A DNA stretch of 64,000 nt from Dermatemys mawii (GCA_007922305.1 ML677358.1:12479343-12543342), one strand, 5' to 3'. Positions 22,430 to 35,349 are shown, numbered from the stretch's first letter. Program-made: numbers and translations. Notes: generated by a model not told the origin, from the sequence alone.

Positions 22430-24205
22430 CTCATCCAGCAAGTGTATGTAGCCTACTTAGTATTAGAATAATGGCAAGGATGGCACAGCAAGCTCCAAAT
22501 GCCAGAACTATAATTAGGAAAGAATTATAAACCATTATAAAACACTTGTTCTTTAAAGTTAAAAACAAAAATCAAATTTTAAACCGGTCACTACTATTTT
22601 TGCTAGTAGGGAGACAGATCTGTATCAGTTTTCCTTCGGGGATTATAAGAATGCTTTTTTGCAACGAACTGGTTGGTGTGCTCATGCGTCACTGCCCTTT
22701 CCCCAGAACAGCTCAACTGTTTTCCATATGCCCTGTACAGCTAACAGAGATTCTCCTTTAATCAAAGCCGTGGTCAGCATAAAGGAGCTGGGCGTCGCAG
22801 CGGAGACCATCCGGGGAGAAGGGGGGTGCTGTGCTGCCCAAGAGGAACCTGTGGATTCTAGCCCTAGGGCTACTAGGAAGTTCTGAATTACAAGAGTACC
22901 AGGCACCAGTGATGACTGTAAAACACTAAGAGGCCATGGATTTGATACAGTCTCCGTTATCAGAAATGTTTAAGATTGGTCGTTTCTCTCTCCCTCTGAC
23001 GCATTCTGTCTGGCTAGTCAGCTATTGTAGAGGGCTCATATCTCAGGGAGATTGTAGCCTGATACCTTTCAAGCCTGGCAATGCTGAAGTGATGCGCTAA
23101 GGACTGATTACTGGATCTTACTGTACAAAAACCATCAAGCTTTGCTATTTTGACTTGCCCTCTTCAGCAACCTCAACCAAGGCACCACTGGCTTAAAGGA
23201 AGACAAAACAAAATCACGATCAATCACATTTCAACAGAAGAAACACTTGTGTATTGGCAAGAAGGCTTTGATAATCCTGTGCTCCACCCAGTTCCATTGA
23301 CTTTTCAGTTATAATAATAAAAGTAGAGACTCTGGGGGGAAAAAAGGCTGCTGGTGCATTCCATGGAAGTGTCTTCTCTGACATCAAATGCTGGAATCAC
23401 AGAAAATGTTTGAATGAAACCAAAACCCAGCAAGTGAAGCCACACGTCAGTATCAATATAAAATCTATTTCTTTTGAGAATTCCAGAATGGAGTTTTATT
23501 AGGTATAAACTGCCTGTGTGAAATGTAACCACTACCACTTTAGGAAACAGAATTTAATTCTCTTTTCCCATCCAGTGGAATAGTTTGTGTTTTCTTTGGC
23601 ATTCTGGTCAGTTTCTAATACACCTACTAGGAAAACCACATCTGGGAAGAGGTGAAAAGGTGTACTTCAGTGTAGACACTATTTGGTGTATGAAGCAAGT
23701 ATGAAAATTAATTTCAACAATGCAAATATCCCAGGCACTGTGCCTGCTCTCAAGAAATTAAATGGCATGTACAGCAACCTGCTTTCCCATTGCTTTCCCC
23801 AAGATCATGTAATCTTGCCCCCTTTAAAGGATATTTCTTTAATATTATACACTTGTGCAACTTGACACTGACTTAAAGTGACAAATTATTAATGTAAAAC
23901 CATTTTTCTGTAACACTGTACACCAGGCCATCTGGCTGAAGCAGAATGAAATCCAAGAGGTAAGGTATGTTGAAAGTAGTCTTAGCCCACATATTTGTGT
24001 AATAGTTTGCAGTGCTTAGCTCTAAGAGCAAGACACATCATAGGAAATAAGTGTCTTCTGTTGCTTCATCAAGAAAACTAAATGCAGAACAAAGCAAATC
24101 ATTTGCTCTCTAACTACAGAAAATTGTGAACCGTGTAATAGCTGACTGGGCAGAATAGAAGTGACAGGTTCAGAGCAAGGGCTATTCAATCAATTTGGAC
24201 AGAGA
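22430..24205. other. Unique intronic sequence
   Basis: No coding or repeat structure recognised. A GC-richer patch at 22780-22860 has no clear identity. Confidence 0.4.
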
Positions 24206-24208
24206 CTA

Positions 24209-24701
24209 GGGTTACCTGGCCAGTATTTGACCAGCCTGGACGGCTTTATGGATTTGCCAGTTGCCAGAAAAATAATTTAATCTGCCAGTGTTTTTTTCAT
24301 GTGGGTCTAAAGATTTGCATTACCACCACATTACACTGGGATATCCAATGTTAAAAGTTTCTGTGCCCAGCTAAAGATGCTGCAGTGTTCCCAGTTGAGC
24401 GTTCTGCAGTTGAGTGATAACTAATCAAAACTGTTGAAAATACCGCAGCTGTCTGCCCACCAACATACAAACGCAGTACACGGGTGTGTGAGAGAGGGTT
24501 TCTGTCACCCGAGAGTGAGGAAACTGCGGTGTTATCCATATGTGTTCTCTCTCTAGGTACTATGAGTGGCTGTTGAAAAAGGTTGCGGGGGGGTTGGGGT
24601 GGGGCGGGTTTGTGGAGTTGCTTTGTGGTTGGGATTGCAATGAGCTTGCCTTGTTGGGGTGGGTGAGTGCCATTTTTTTTGCATGTCAAAGGTGGTAACC
24701 C
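24209..24701. mobile_element. Putative 0.5-kb DNA transposon with TAGGGTTACC inverted ends
   Basis: The left end reads CTAGGGTTACCTGGCC (24206 on) and the right end GGTGGTAACCCTAG (to 24704), giving an inverted CTAGGGTTACC. The right half is strikingly G-rich (24575-24665). The terminus resembles that of the TAGGGTGACC MITEs. The outside octamers (ACAGAGAC and GCACGGAT) do not match, so either the duplication has decayed or the borders are slightly off. Confidence 0.6.
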
Positions 24702-24709
24702 TAGCACGG

Positions 24710-26350
24710 ATCCAAATCTTAAATCATCTGAAGCAGCCTGCTGACGCTAGCTCAAACTCTGCAAGGCCAAGGTGGGCAGACATGAAGTCACAACATTGTG
24801 ATGGCGAAGATGAGAGGTAGTTTGTGTCACCTGTCATCATGCCCAGTGCCAGCACAGGTAAGCCAGGGCTCTGGAAGATCATTCTCTGAGTACAGGTGAC
24901 GGGAGGGCCAACTGCTTCTGTATACACTCAGCCCCGCTTTCTCCTGCTCCTGCCACTAGCTCCTGAATCACACGTATCCCAGTGCGATCACCTCCCGCAC
25001 AACAGGTTGGGCTCAGGTTCAAACTTTGTGGGGATAACCTGCACCGAACCTCACCGCATGCAAACAGCTGGCCTGAGGCAAACATCAACATTGCGAATCT
25101 GAGCTCTCAAAAGCCAAGAAACGCAAAGTTACGGATGAAAGTTGGAGCTGGGTTCTGTTCCCATGTGCTCATGCTTTAAAATAGGGTCTCTTCACTTCAT
25201 TAGGAATGGTTTGTCAGTTTAGATATTAAAAAACCCCAAACACCTCACACATGTACACGCACAAGCACAAAGTGCCTCTGAGGTAAGTCATTTAAGCTCC
25301 ATTAACCTCATTGCGTAAGGCTGTGGAGAAGCCCAGCTGCCACTCAGCTATCACTTCGCTGGCCTCACACAGCACATTAAAGGCAATTTCCGAACACTGG
25401 ACATGCACCATGTGGTGTCCAGCTGGGATGTGCTGCTTCGCAATCAAGCTCTTTCTCTCTGGTCCAAACGCCCCCTTCCAAAGCTGATCTAGTTGGCGCC
25501 CTCGCACGCAGGACCCGAGTCCCAGTTATTCTAAGGGTCCTTGCCACCACTCCAGCATGTAAAAGGGACCTGGGTGAAAACAGCTCCGTGGTGCAGGGAG
25601 CTGGTACACCAGCCCTGCTCCAAACTGCCTTGTGTAGGAGGTGCAGTGCGCCAGGTCACAAGCATGTCAGAGCCCATTGGGCTACAGCTATTCTCTGCTG
25701 CCCATGGCCCAAAGGAGGCTATGGGAAGCAGAGTGTAAATTAGAGCAGCCACACCAGAGACAGGGGCAAGGCCTCACACAACCCCAAAATACAGGATGTT
25801 CAAAGGTAACAAAGCTAACTCCCTGCTGCCCCGCTACTGTCCTTTTCTCAAGTGCAGAAATGGAGTAGCTAGGAATCTGGAACACAGCAGGTTCACACCC
25901 TGCTTCAAGACGAGTTGCCTTTTCTACATGCCTTCCAAGTCAAGAGAAGAATATGCCAGTAGATCAAATGCCAGTTTCATTAAGAGGCACCTCGTGTGCC
26001 ATCCAATGCTACATCCCCGATCACATTTTGTATGTAGAATTTCCACGTGTTTGCTAGTGCAAACTCTGCCTTTGGACAAGTGCCTGGTGCTCTCACTTAC
26101 TTCAAAGAAGGCCCTGAAAGCTCAGCTGCTACGGTGCTGCAAATCCAGGAAACAGAAACCATGCCTCATTTTGCTCAGCCACAAATTATGATGTTTCAGA
26201 ATTTTTATTTCTTCATACTTGAAATTATTCCCCCCCATGAGTCACATCTTTGGAGTTTCTGAAGCCCAGGTCCTCAAGAAAAATGGGCCTTGTTTTCCTT
26301 TCACAAACATGAAAAGCACAGCATCTGTCACAGATTAAAATACTGTATTT
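24710..26350. other. Intronic sequence without recognised features
   Basis: Somewhat GC-richer at 24740-25100 and 25500-25800, with overlapping short frames on both strands, but no family resemblance and no splice-bounded exon that I can support. Confidence 0.35.
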
Positions 26351-26354
26351 ATGT

Positions 26355-26664
26355 CTCAGGCTATGCCTGCACCTATGGCAGCATGTAGAGTACAGAGACT
26401 CCATATGTAGCTACATGCTGCAGCAAAAAGCTCCAGCAGGAGGGAGGCAGTGGGACACAATACTACTAAATATAGTAGCATAGACATGGGAGGCCCTACC
26501 TGGGTGCAGAGAGAGCCATGAAAGATATAAACCCTGAGGGTTCAGGTGTGTAACTCTACCACCTAAGCTATTGCTCCCCATCTACACTCCTACTTATATC
26601 CATGCTGTCTGGGTGCATAGTGTCTGTTCTCTACACACTTCCATAAGTGTAGATGTATCCTCAG
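26355..26664. mobile_element. MITE-like element, about 310 bp
   Basis: Left CTCAGGCTATGCCTGCAC and right GTGTAGATGTATCCTCAG form a degenerate inverted repeat. The internal 'tgcatagtgtctgttctctacacac' and 'atatagtagcatagacatggg' motifs agree with reptile MITEs. Non-coding. Confidence 0.6.
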
Positions 26665-27184
26665 TGTAACCCTCCAATTGGCTTATGGAGTCCTACAGGA
26701 AGGATCACAAATCCCCATGATGCCTCTGAGTGAAGGATTTTGCATTTGGAGATCTGATTTGACAGAGAAGCTGCTAAACAGCTCCCTCTTGACTACAAAT
26801 CAGAAGAGGATAAAGAATGCATGTTATTCCAACTAAGGTCAGCATTAATTTACAATCAAATGATTCCCTTTAAGTCTTTAGGACCAGTTCATGCAATGGT
26901 GCACCCCTTTTCCACATCACATATTTCAGTCCACAATGCACCCCCAACAGAAACATGGGAGACAAAAAGAACTGAAGCACTCCCCTGTAGGATGCTTATC
27001 AGCACACGAACTAATGAAAAAATTAGTAAGTTAATATTGACCTGGAGATTCACAGTAAATTTTACCCTAAGGGTTTCACTATCTATTCTAAAATCTTCAT
27101 CACATCAGCTCTAAAACCCTCTGAGGTCAGTGAGACATTCCAACCAGAACTAAGGAACATTGCTTCCATCAATAAAGAAAGAGC

Positions 27185-27440
27185 ATCAAACATAGCTCTT
27201 CTGACTGTGTTTAACTCCCAGCTTCAACTTAGATTTCCTGTGTGACTCTGGGCAAGTCATTTACTTTCTCTGTGCTCCATCTGTAAAATGGGGATACCAG
27301 TATCAACTTTCTCCAGCCCTTTGGCTCACTTGTGTGTTGAGATTGTAAACTCTCTGGGATAGGGATGGTTGCTTTTTTGCATGGAGGGCCCCTACCACAA
27401 TGGGCCCCTGCTCATGGTTGACTCTGTTCATTAAACTGCC
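27185..27440 (-). mobile_element. MIR/CORE-SINE with 3' tail
   Basis: 'tcctgtgtgactctgggcaagtcatttactttctctgtgctccatctgtaaaatggggata' is a near-canonical MIR core in minus orientation. It continues into the dispersed tail 'gagattgtaaactctctgggatagggatgg...ggagggcccctaccacaatgggcccctgctcatgg'. This copy joins core and tail, so it defines the composite. Confidence 0.85.
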
Positions 27441-27464
27441 AGGCCCAACAAAAAGATTATTTTT

Positions 27465-27795
27465 TTTTTGATGTTGTGGAATTCTGACTGGCTGATTGTA
27501 GGGAATGGAACCAGTGGTGCCACAGACAGACAGGGAGTTATACGGGCCTGTGGTGCTGTGATCCACCAATATTCAGGATCACCACTCACTTCTGCTGGCA
27601 CCAGGCCTTCCTTCCCATTAACTCCCCCAGCTGCTCTGGACTCCGCATCCCCTTGGAGCACGGGGCCCACCAAAGAGCAGAGCAATCCTATGGATGGGAC
27701 AGCTCTGCTTGGACCCGTTTTGGGCACCACCAAAAATTATACAAACCTGGCACCCATGGCCACAGAGCAACTGAAGAAACTACTGCCCCTGTGAA
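27465..27795. repeat. GC-richer block, possible DNA transposon remnant
   Basis: Text such as 'tgggcaccaccaaaaattatacaaacctggcacccatggcc' looks like part of a dispersed reptile DNA element. Two overlapping frames of about 100 codons on opposite strands are not credible genes. Weak call. Confidence 0.3.
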
Positions 27796-27799
27796 AAAA

Positions 27800-28630
27800 T
27801 GAGTACACTAGAAACCTATTCTCTCTCATACACATGTATTAAAACATACATACGTCACAGCAAAAAGGGAAAGGGCTTCAACTTCTGTTTATAGCCCCTT
27901 CTCTAGTGCTTCTGATCGTGATTTCTAGGCACTCCACATAAAAGCGTAGGATCTATCCAAAAAGAAAAAGCATGTTTCCCTCTTCCTCTTTGGTTTAGAT
28001 AGTGGCTGCTATTACTATTACTCTTGTGTTTATGTGTTTTGGTTTGGCGCATGGAAAGTTTCTGCTTTTAAATGGATTAATTCCTTTAACACAGATTTTA
28101 TTAATTAGGCTTTGCTGTGGAACAGTTCTCGATATTAGAAAAACACCACTTATTGAATTTTAATCATGGTTGTTGCATTTTCTTGTTTAATAAACTTTGA
28201 AAGTGTCAGGTCACAATCTATTTAATCTTAAATCTTATTTTCCAGGTAGGAACACTTACAGCCACCTCAAAGAAAAGCCAACCCCTCTCCTGTGTGTGTC
28301 ATACTGTGGGCCCTTACTGACAGTGAAAGTTATCTGCGTATTACTCTTCAGGAGGAATGAATCTTTCCAGTCATTTTGTGAGGACAGCTCTAACACACAC
28401 CACCATTTGCAGAAAGCCATACATTTTCTTGTAGGCAAGAAACATCTTTCATACGACAGCAGCAATACCAAGCTAATGCACGATGTTAGCAAAGCTCTGC
28501 AGAGTCCTCAGGTCAATGCAGACTTGAAATCAATGCACTGGAAATAGAACTTATTGAATACCCAACAATCCGCAAACAATGGGGGTCATTTTTAAGCATA
28601 TACATTTGTTTTGATCAAGATCTAATCGGC
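27800..28630. other. Unique intronic sequence
   Basis: Contains a frame of about 116 codons at 28197-28547 with no domain, splice or codon support; nothing else seen. Confidence 0.4.
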
Positions 28631-28639
28631 ACCAATGCA

Positions 28640-28805
28640 GAAGAAAAGCAGATTTTAGCAGGCACAAAAGCAGACACATTCAGACTAAACTTCTTTATTA
28701 ACATAGGATTGAAGCTTGATAAGATGTCCTCATTCCCATTATCCCCTTAACAAGGGGACATGGCTAACTCTCAGGTCCTGCCCAAGCATGTCAAAGCCAT
28801 AGTAT
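28640..28805. repeat. Diverged duplicate segment, copy 1 (partner 32275-32460)
   Basis: 'gaagcttgataagatgtcctcattcccattatccccttaacaaggggacatggctaactctcaggtcctgcccaagcatgtcaaagcca' aligns with the partner, including the block 'acaaggggacatg' and 'gtcctgcccaagcatgt'. Same orientation. Confidence 0.75.
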
Positions 28806-28809
28806 CTGG

Positions 28810-30225
28810 GGCACTCAATAAGCCAGGTAGATGATAAAGCATGTAGAGGGCCTAGCTCAGTGGACTCCTAGTCCATGGCTCCCTGTGATACAGTGATACA
28901 AATAAATAACCACAAATACTATGACTAGAGAGTCACACACTTTGTCCCCCCTCCCCTGATTCCTTCTTCCCTCATCCTAGGGCCTCCTATTCTCCATTCC
29001 CATAACGCCAGGGTCTGCGTGTGCCCTCCTCTTTCCCCTTACCATTATGGTTTCTTTCTTTCTTTCTCTTTTTCTTAAAGCTGGGAGATCAGTTATTTAG
29101 GGTTTCAAATATTTAAATTCTACTGTAGCAAAAGGCAGATCTGAGATGTGGGTGTTGTATTAGGAGAAATAAAATGTTGCTATTAACTATTTCTTTGATC
29201 TATAGACAATTATTCACTGATGAGTCTGCTAACCAGATGCCTTGTGTCCTGCCCCTCTGTCTTCTCCATTTTCCCCAATTTTCCACCAAAATCAATAGGA
29301 TTCTGCCCAGTGAGGTCTAGAACATTCCCTGAAATTTTGGAGCTGACCAGAAGCAGTATTCAAAATTATTGTGTTATTGACAGAAGGACACCAAATCGAG
29401 TATAGGCCTCACTTTGCTCGGCCATATAAAAGCAGCCTGGCCATGTGTCATACTGAGAGATGAGACTGTGCTACCCCAGTTTTCAGACCAGTCCTTAATG
29501 CTCAGCTTATTTCTAGTTTGTGTCACAAGTGATCCCCTTTCCTCCCAGTTATATAAAGGCCTGTTCCAGCTCCCACTCAAGGCAATGGACGATTTTTCAT
29601 TGATTCCAACGGGAGGTAGAGCAGGTCCTAGAATTAGAAACTCTCTCTTACCTAATCAGACTGTTTCTGACCTCTTCCGAGGGCTACTAGCCACAGAGAG
29701 TGCACCTAAAATAGTGCGAACTGGGAAAATAATGGATTTTTTTGGTTTGCTGGCAATTTTGAAAGCGCAACAAAAAAATTAATTTTGGCACAAACAAAAC
29801 ATTTTGTTTCAGCTGAAATCAAATGGTTTTGTTTTAATTGTGCATTTTTAAACATATTTTAATTTAAAATAAAATTGCAGGAAATGGTTAAACAAAAAAT
29901 TGTTTAGAACAGAAAAATATCTAAACGTTTCATTCTGAAGGCGTCAAATCAAAACATTTTGATTTCTCAGGATGGGTTTTTGTGGGATGTAATTTTTTTA
30001 AGAATTTTTTTTATAACAGTTCTGCAAAATTAACACAAATTCCCAAAACATTCCCACATTGCTGAATCTGCATTTTTCGCTGAAGCAAATTTTAGTGGAA
30101 GAATTTTACCCTGCTCTACTGTGAACTCACACAGGTAGAGTAAGGATGAACTACACTAATTATACAAAAGCATAGCCATCCAACCCTTGAGCAGCAGCCA
30201 TCTGCTACTAATCCAGAAGGGAAAA
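28810..30225. other. Unique, partly very AT-rich intronic sequence
   Basis: 29780-30110 is very A/T-rich with many 'aaaacatttt' motifs. No gene or transposon end recognised. Confidence 0.4.
29051..29076. repeat. (TTTC)n microsatellite
   Basis: About five TTTC units followed by a T-rich tail. Confidence 0.85.
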
Positions 30226-30229
30226 ATGT

Positions 30230-30352
30230 CATGCTATTAACAACTGAACTCAAAACCAGGCAGGAGGGTGTTCTATGGCCTGTCTTATACCAGTCATCAG
30301 ATCAGATGATCACAATGGTCCCTTCTGACCCTGAAATCTATCAACCAACCAA
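30230..30352 (+). mobile_element. CR1 LINE 3' end fragment
   Basis: 'ggagggtgttctatggcctgtcttataccagtcatcagatcagatgatcacaatggtcccttctgaccctgaaatctatcaa' corresponds to the CR1 3' untranslated tail. Only the extreme 3' end survives. Confidence 0.75.
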
Positions 30353-30869
30353 GTATGGTGCAAGCAGGAGGCTGAGGGCCAGACTCCTTCCCTGGGCTAG
30401 CTCATATGCCCACTAGGAAGACTGGGCAACCGTTAGGGTATAAAGCTGAAAACAAGATACCCAGTTAGTAGGTAAGTCAATAGACATTCGGGGAGATGGG
30501 TTTAGAATACTGCTTTCAGCTTTACAGGCGTCTACTGCTTGAGCTAAAGGTGAAGTTCCCTAGCTAACAGTAGATCCCTCATCCTTTCTGGACTAGCCAC
30601 TAGAGGACATCACCACCTACACAAAATCAGTACATCACAGTTGGTGGAAAGACATATTTAGCCCTTCCGCCAACTGTCAGCGACCAGGGAGCGAGCACTT
30701 CTTGGGCCCTGCCCCTTTCCCTGCAAGGAGCCAGTAGAGGCAGCAGCAAGGAAACAGCCCAGAGCCACCACTCAGTGCACCTTCATTCCCAGCACACCCC
30801 AAATAAACACAAGGTGGCTAGAAGGCTAGGCTGACTCAGCTCAGGCAACTAGTCATTAAGAACAGACAC

Positions 30870-31160
30870 GGGCCTGGTCTACACTGGGAATTTATATCAG
30901 CACATCTATATCTCTCAGGGGCATAAAAAACCCACACACCCCCCAAGATCCACTGCTATAGTGCCCTAACCCCCAATGTGGTCAGGGCTAGGTCGACTGA
31001 AGAAGTCTTCCATTGACCTAGCTACAGCCTCTTCGGGAGGAGGGGGGGGATTACCTACAGCAATGGGACTTGGGAGAAACCTTCCCGTTGTAGGTAGCGT
31101 CTATACTGAATCTCTGAAGTGGCGCAGCTGTACCATATTAAGTATAGGCATACTCAGAGT
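30870..31160. mobile_element. MITE, GGCCTGGTCTACACT family
   Basis: It runs from 'gggcctggtctacactgggaatttata' to 'attaagtataggcatactcag', with 'attgacctagctacagcctcttcggga' and 'acctacagcaatggg...gtaggtagcgtctatactgaa' inside, a layout I recognise as a chelonian MITE. No clean target duplication. Confidence 0.7.
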
Positions 31161-31164
31161 ATGG

Positions 31165-32270
31165 AAATCTTGAAACAGCTATATAATGTACATATTCCAT
31201 AGATTTTATGCATATTTCCTATCTTTTCTGGCAGGAGAATGGCTCCCCAACTGGAAAAAAAGAAATACACTACTGCTTGCTGAATAGGTGATTGGAAAAG
31301 CAACTTTTCTACAACATAAGGTACTAATGAATACTATCAAAAACAAGAAGTTCTAAAACTAATACTTATGTCCCTGTCAATTGTTGATTACTGGGCTCCA
31401 GTGTTTTTTAAAGGAGTGATAGTATTATAATAGTTATTTAGTAATCACGATGCTGGATAAGTTTTCATCAAACTCCAACGTATATCTAAACAGATGCCAC
31501 TACAGTATTAGTCCTTGCAACAATAAAGACACAACATTCTGTTTACAGCCTGCTATAAAGCCCAGGTTGTTTAAAACAGACTCATGGGAATGGGAAAAGA
31601 GAGTTTATTAGTGGTACACACACAAAAAAACCCCCAAGTCTTCCCCATTTGAAACAATGTTTTGGGATTTCTGCCAGGGCCCAGTGGAAAGTTTTCACAT
31701 CTGTGCTTTACCATTAAAATGTCAGCCTTACAGCTGAGACAGTACATTAAAGATGAACCTACAAAGCAACACAGATTTTTAAAAAAAGTTAATTCTTCAG
31801 TGAGTTATGCCAAGATCTCCCAATTCAGTGTGAACCAAAATTTCATTTGCTGACTTTCAAAAAAACGTCACAAGACCCAGACACTTTTAAACCTGGGGAT
31901 AGAGAGAGGGGAGGTTTTCTTTTCTTTTTCTTTTTTTTTCCTTTTCAGAACATATCAATTCCCCTCCCCACATTTAATGAGAACTTAAATATTTATAACA
32001 CTGCTAGTGTGAGTATCCCCCCACCCCATGACAATTACATTGGCACATATACTGCAGCTAACAACGTGTTTCATCTATTAGATTAGTGATCAAGGTTCAG
32101 TATGATATAGCTGAAAAATCTAATTTAAAATGGTCAGATGTTACAGAACAAAATACTTCTGTATAGTACAATCATACAGATGTATGGATCTGGAGAATTA
32201 TGTTTCTATCTGGATAACAAATGCAAACCCTGAATATTAACACGCAGGAGAAACAAATAAGAGCCCCTCA
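31165..32270. other. Unique intronic sequence
   Basis: A T-rich run at 31916-31940; otherwise nothing recognised. Confidence 0.4.
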
Positions 32271-32274
32271 ACAC

Positions 32275-32460
32275 AAAAGAAAACAGATTTCAACTAGTAT
32301 CTGTCACTGCACAGATGCCACAAAACAGAGACAGGCTTTATTCATATACACAACTCAGGAGGGAAGCTTGAAAAGACACCCCCATCCCAGTTATGCCCAT
32401 AACAAGGGGACATGCCTGACACTGGGGTCCTGCCCAAGCATGTTAGAGCCACATATTAAA
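32275..32460. repeat. Diverged duplicate segment, copy 2 (partner 28640-28805)
   Basis: 'gaagcttgaaaagacacccccatcccagttatgcccataacaaggggacatgcctgacactggggtcctgcccaagcatgttagagcca' parallels copy 1 about 3.65 kb away. The upstream flanks also align loosely ('agaaaacagattt', 'ctttattcata'). Either an unnamed repeat family or an old duplication. Confidence 0.75.
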
Positions 32461-32954
32461 GCTATTTTAATGGATACTTGACAGAATTCTACTAAATTCA
32501 ATGGTGCCCAAATTTAGAGTTGGAGGGTCTGCACAGCATGCAGTCCTAAAGACGTTCAAATCAGGATACAAGCTTGATGAGGAAAATCCAGCAGCTCTGG
32601 GGGTATCTGTCTACATCCTTTGATGATGCCTTCATTAAGCAAGGATCCAGTTCTGCAGATTCAAGCCCCTATTCTTCACCCAAAGCGGTTAGAGACAGGA
32701 AGGCAACACAGGGATTCAAGGAGGGAATGTGAGCAGAGCAGTAGAAGAGGGTTCTAGCTGCTGCATGTTGGATAAATATGCACACGTGTGCATGTTTTGG
32801 AGAGGTAAAAGGAAAGTTAAAAATATGGAGGCCGGAAAGGTTACAACAGGCCTGATGAACATGCAAACACATGAGCAAATCACTTCATTCGCTACTGAAA
32901 GGCAAACTCCACAGGTGGAAAACTGGCAGATGGTGATCATTGAAACCCTTCTCT

Positions 32955-33055
32955 TACAGTAGTGTCTAGGGGCCAGGACCCCATTGTCCTAGATGCTACA
33001 CAAACATATAAAGACAACCTAATCCCTGTCCCAAGGAGCTTACAATGTATCTGCT
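32955..33055 (+). mobile_element. CORE-SINE/MIR-type tail fragment
   Basis: 'ggccaggaccccattgtcctagatgctacacaaacatataaagacaacctaatccctgtcccaaggagcttacaatgtat' is one of the clearest copies of this tail. Confidence 0.75.
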
Positions 33056-33099
33056 ATCATGTGAACAACAGGACAGGAAATTAACAATACTGAATGCAG

Positions 33100-33260
33100 A
33101 ATAGTAAATACAGGGAATTCCCCAACTGGAATCTACACCCTTACTCTTACAAAGGATGCCAGGGGGTCTTCTACGATCACAAAGTGCCAAGACCAAAGCT
33201 CAGTTTTCATCTCACTCCACAAGAGTGCACTAGCAGCAGGGCACCCCCAAAATCAATACA
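33100..33260. repeat. Old dispersed repeat remnant
   Basis: 'gatgccagggggtcttctacgatcacaaagtgccaagaccaaagctcagttttcatctcactccacaagagtgcactagcagcagggcaccccc' resembles the ancient vertebrate repeat with the 'tttaacgtctcatccgaaagacggcacc' motif. Very diverged. Confidence 0.4.
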
Positions 33261-33264
33261 AGAT

Positions 33265-35020
33265 GACTGGATCAATAAGGATATATGTCTGCCCTGTAAG
33301 CCCGGGCTCATACTCGGGTTCAAGCCCAAATCCCCATTCTGTCCACAAACAAATCCATTTGACTCGAGTCAATAAGCCCTCAGGACCTGCAACCTATGGG
33401 CAACTGGGGTGGGGGGAAGTGGGAAGGGGAAGACAAGCCCAAGTTCCACTGGGACTCTGATTGACGCTATCATTTTGTACTGTGGCTCCAGTTTAAATGA
33501 CTCGCTGTGTTATCCTTAGCCGACTCACTGTCCTGATTACAGGACTTTGTGACCCTGCACTCTTGAATGGACATGGGAGTTCTTGACTTGCACACAGCTC
33601 AGGGCATTGCCTGCAGGGCCAGTCCTTTTTAGTACAGGGTAAGCACTGTGGTACATTAACGTGTCACTTTTGCTGCCTCTACCCACTGTACCATCGAAAA
33701 TGCTTCTCAAACTTTTTCTTTTCTTCATTTGCTAGTTTGGCTGCAGCTTTCTGATTACAAATTACATCAGCATTCTCTAGCTTACAAATGACAGAAGGTG
33801 AATAAGATACTATTATTTCAAACACTTGAGAGAAAAATATTGACTCTTTTTTCTTTTATTTTTAGTTCCTAGGGTAATTATCCAAAGTATTTTCCTGTGC
33901 AATAAAAACCATCAAGAAATGTAACGCTTCTCTAGGGAAGGTGAGTTGAGCTACAAGGTCTTCTCCAACTACAAATCCCTATGAACAAACCATCCCAGAG
34001 TGGTACTGAGCTGTTAAGACTAGTTATTTGTAGCCAAGAATTCTCAAGAAAAAAAAAAAGACCGGACATTAATGTTACCTATTTAAATCTCCTAGGAAGC
34101 AGTGGTATAACTGAGATGCTCTAAGTATGGCCTAATTAGATTGAGTCATCTCACTGGGCATTCATCCCCTAAATATATTTTACAAAAGGAACTGAAACAG
34201 AGGTTTTAGTTTTTGTCTTTTATACGGTTCAGTCTAGCTAATCAGGCTGTGCTGCTACAACAAAAGAGGAACAGCAGCAAAAGCAAAGGGAGGACCTGGA
34301 AAAAGTAAACCCAGATTGGGGGGAGCAGAGTTGTTGAATTCCTCTTGTTAAGAGAGTAAAGGATTCCTTGATCTCCATTCCCTGAATTAATCACATAGGT
34401 ACTCTAAACAGGGACCTTTCCTTTCCTCTAAACATGACAGCCCCGATTATGGTTTGGCTGCATAAAACTGGTAAAGCAAAACAAAAACATTTCATGGCCC
34501 ACAACATTCCTGGCTCCCCTTCAAGGTATTGGCGGCCCCTTCCATCATAGGGCTGTTTCTTTGAGCTGCTCTGTCTGTTAATCTGGTGTCTCTCAGCTTT
34601 TACACTTACACAAGTCAAACTAGTCAAGAACAAATTGCCTTTCATGTTAATTATTTAAAATAACTTCAGGTGATAGTGGCTGGTATCATCTAAAGATTAG
34701 GTCAGTTCATCACAATTTGAGTGGGATCCATCTGGGTACATGACCTAGATCAGATGGCTTTCTGAACAATTTGCAGCTGAAAGCTGTCTCTCAGAGGGAC
34801 TGATTCATTAGGCTGCTCATTAGTCCTTTGCATTGTACAACTCCTAAATACAAGAGAGGTCCATCATACTAAACAATGTGCACAGTTTGATGTTCATAGC
34901 AGGCAGAGATGTTAGATAAAAACATAAAATACTACTTCTGCAAGGGTGTGACATAACACTACTTCCTGACTTCAAATCCAGAAACCTAACCAGAAGTGCA
35001 TCTAGAATTTGCCTAAGGAG
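33265..35020. other. Unique intronic sequence
   Basis: No structure recognised apart from short A/T runs near 34048. Confidence 0.4.
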
Positions 35021-35024
35021 AGGC

Positions 35025-35345
35025 CCAGACTAGCTCTCCCTCCCATGGCCTGCACTCAGCCCCACCTATTCCCCATGTTCCTCAGCCCTGACCCTGAGCT
35101 CCCTCCCCTGTGGCTCCCTCATGCCCAGTCCTGAGATTTCTCATGCTGCCCCAAACCCAGTCCCTCATTCTTCCCCCATATTTCTCCCCACCCAGCTCCA
35201 AGCCCTGCCTCCTGCACTCAGACCCGCAGTCTCAATGCCCCATGCCCAGTCCTGTGCTCCCCCGCAGCCCCACAACACACATTGCCCTGTGCCTGCTTTG
35301 AGCTCTGCCCTCCAGCCCCAGTCCCATGGTCTGCTCACCTCACAC
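35025..35345. repeat. C-rich low-complexity tract
   Basis: A pyrimidine-biased, C-rich tract with recurring 'ccccagtcc', 'gccctg' and 'ctcccc' words. It may be the inside of a GC-rich hAT-like element such as those at 19056 and 58658, but no inverted ends were seen. Proline-rich frames here are compositional. Confidence 0.4.
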
Positions 35346-35349
35346 CAGT

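Noticed and set aside
28197..28547. Frame of 116 codons as a gene
   Set aside because: Overlapped by an opposite-strand frame, no recognisable domain, no codon or splice support.
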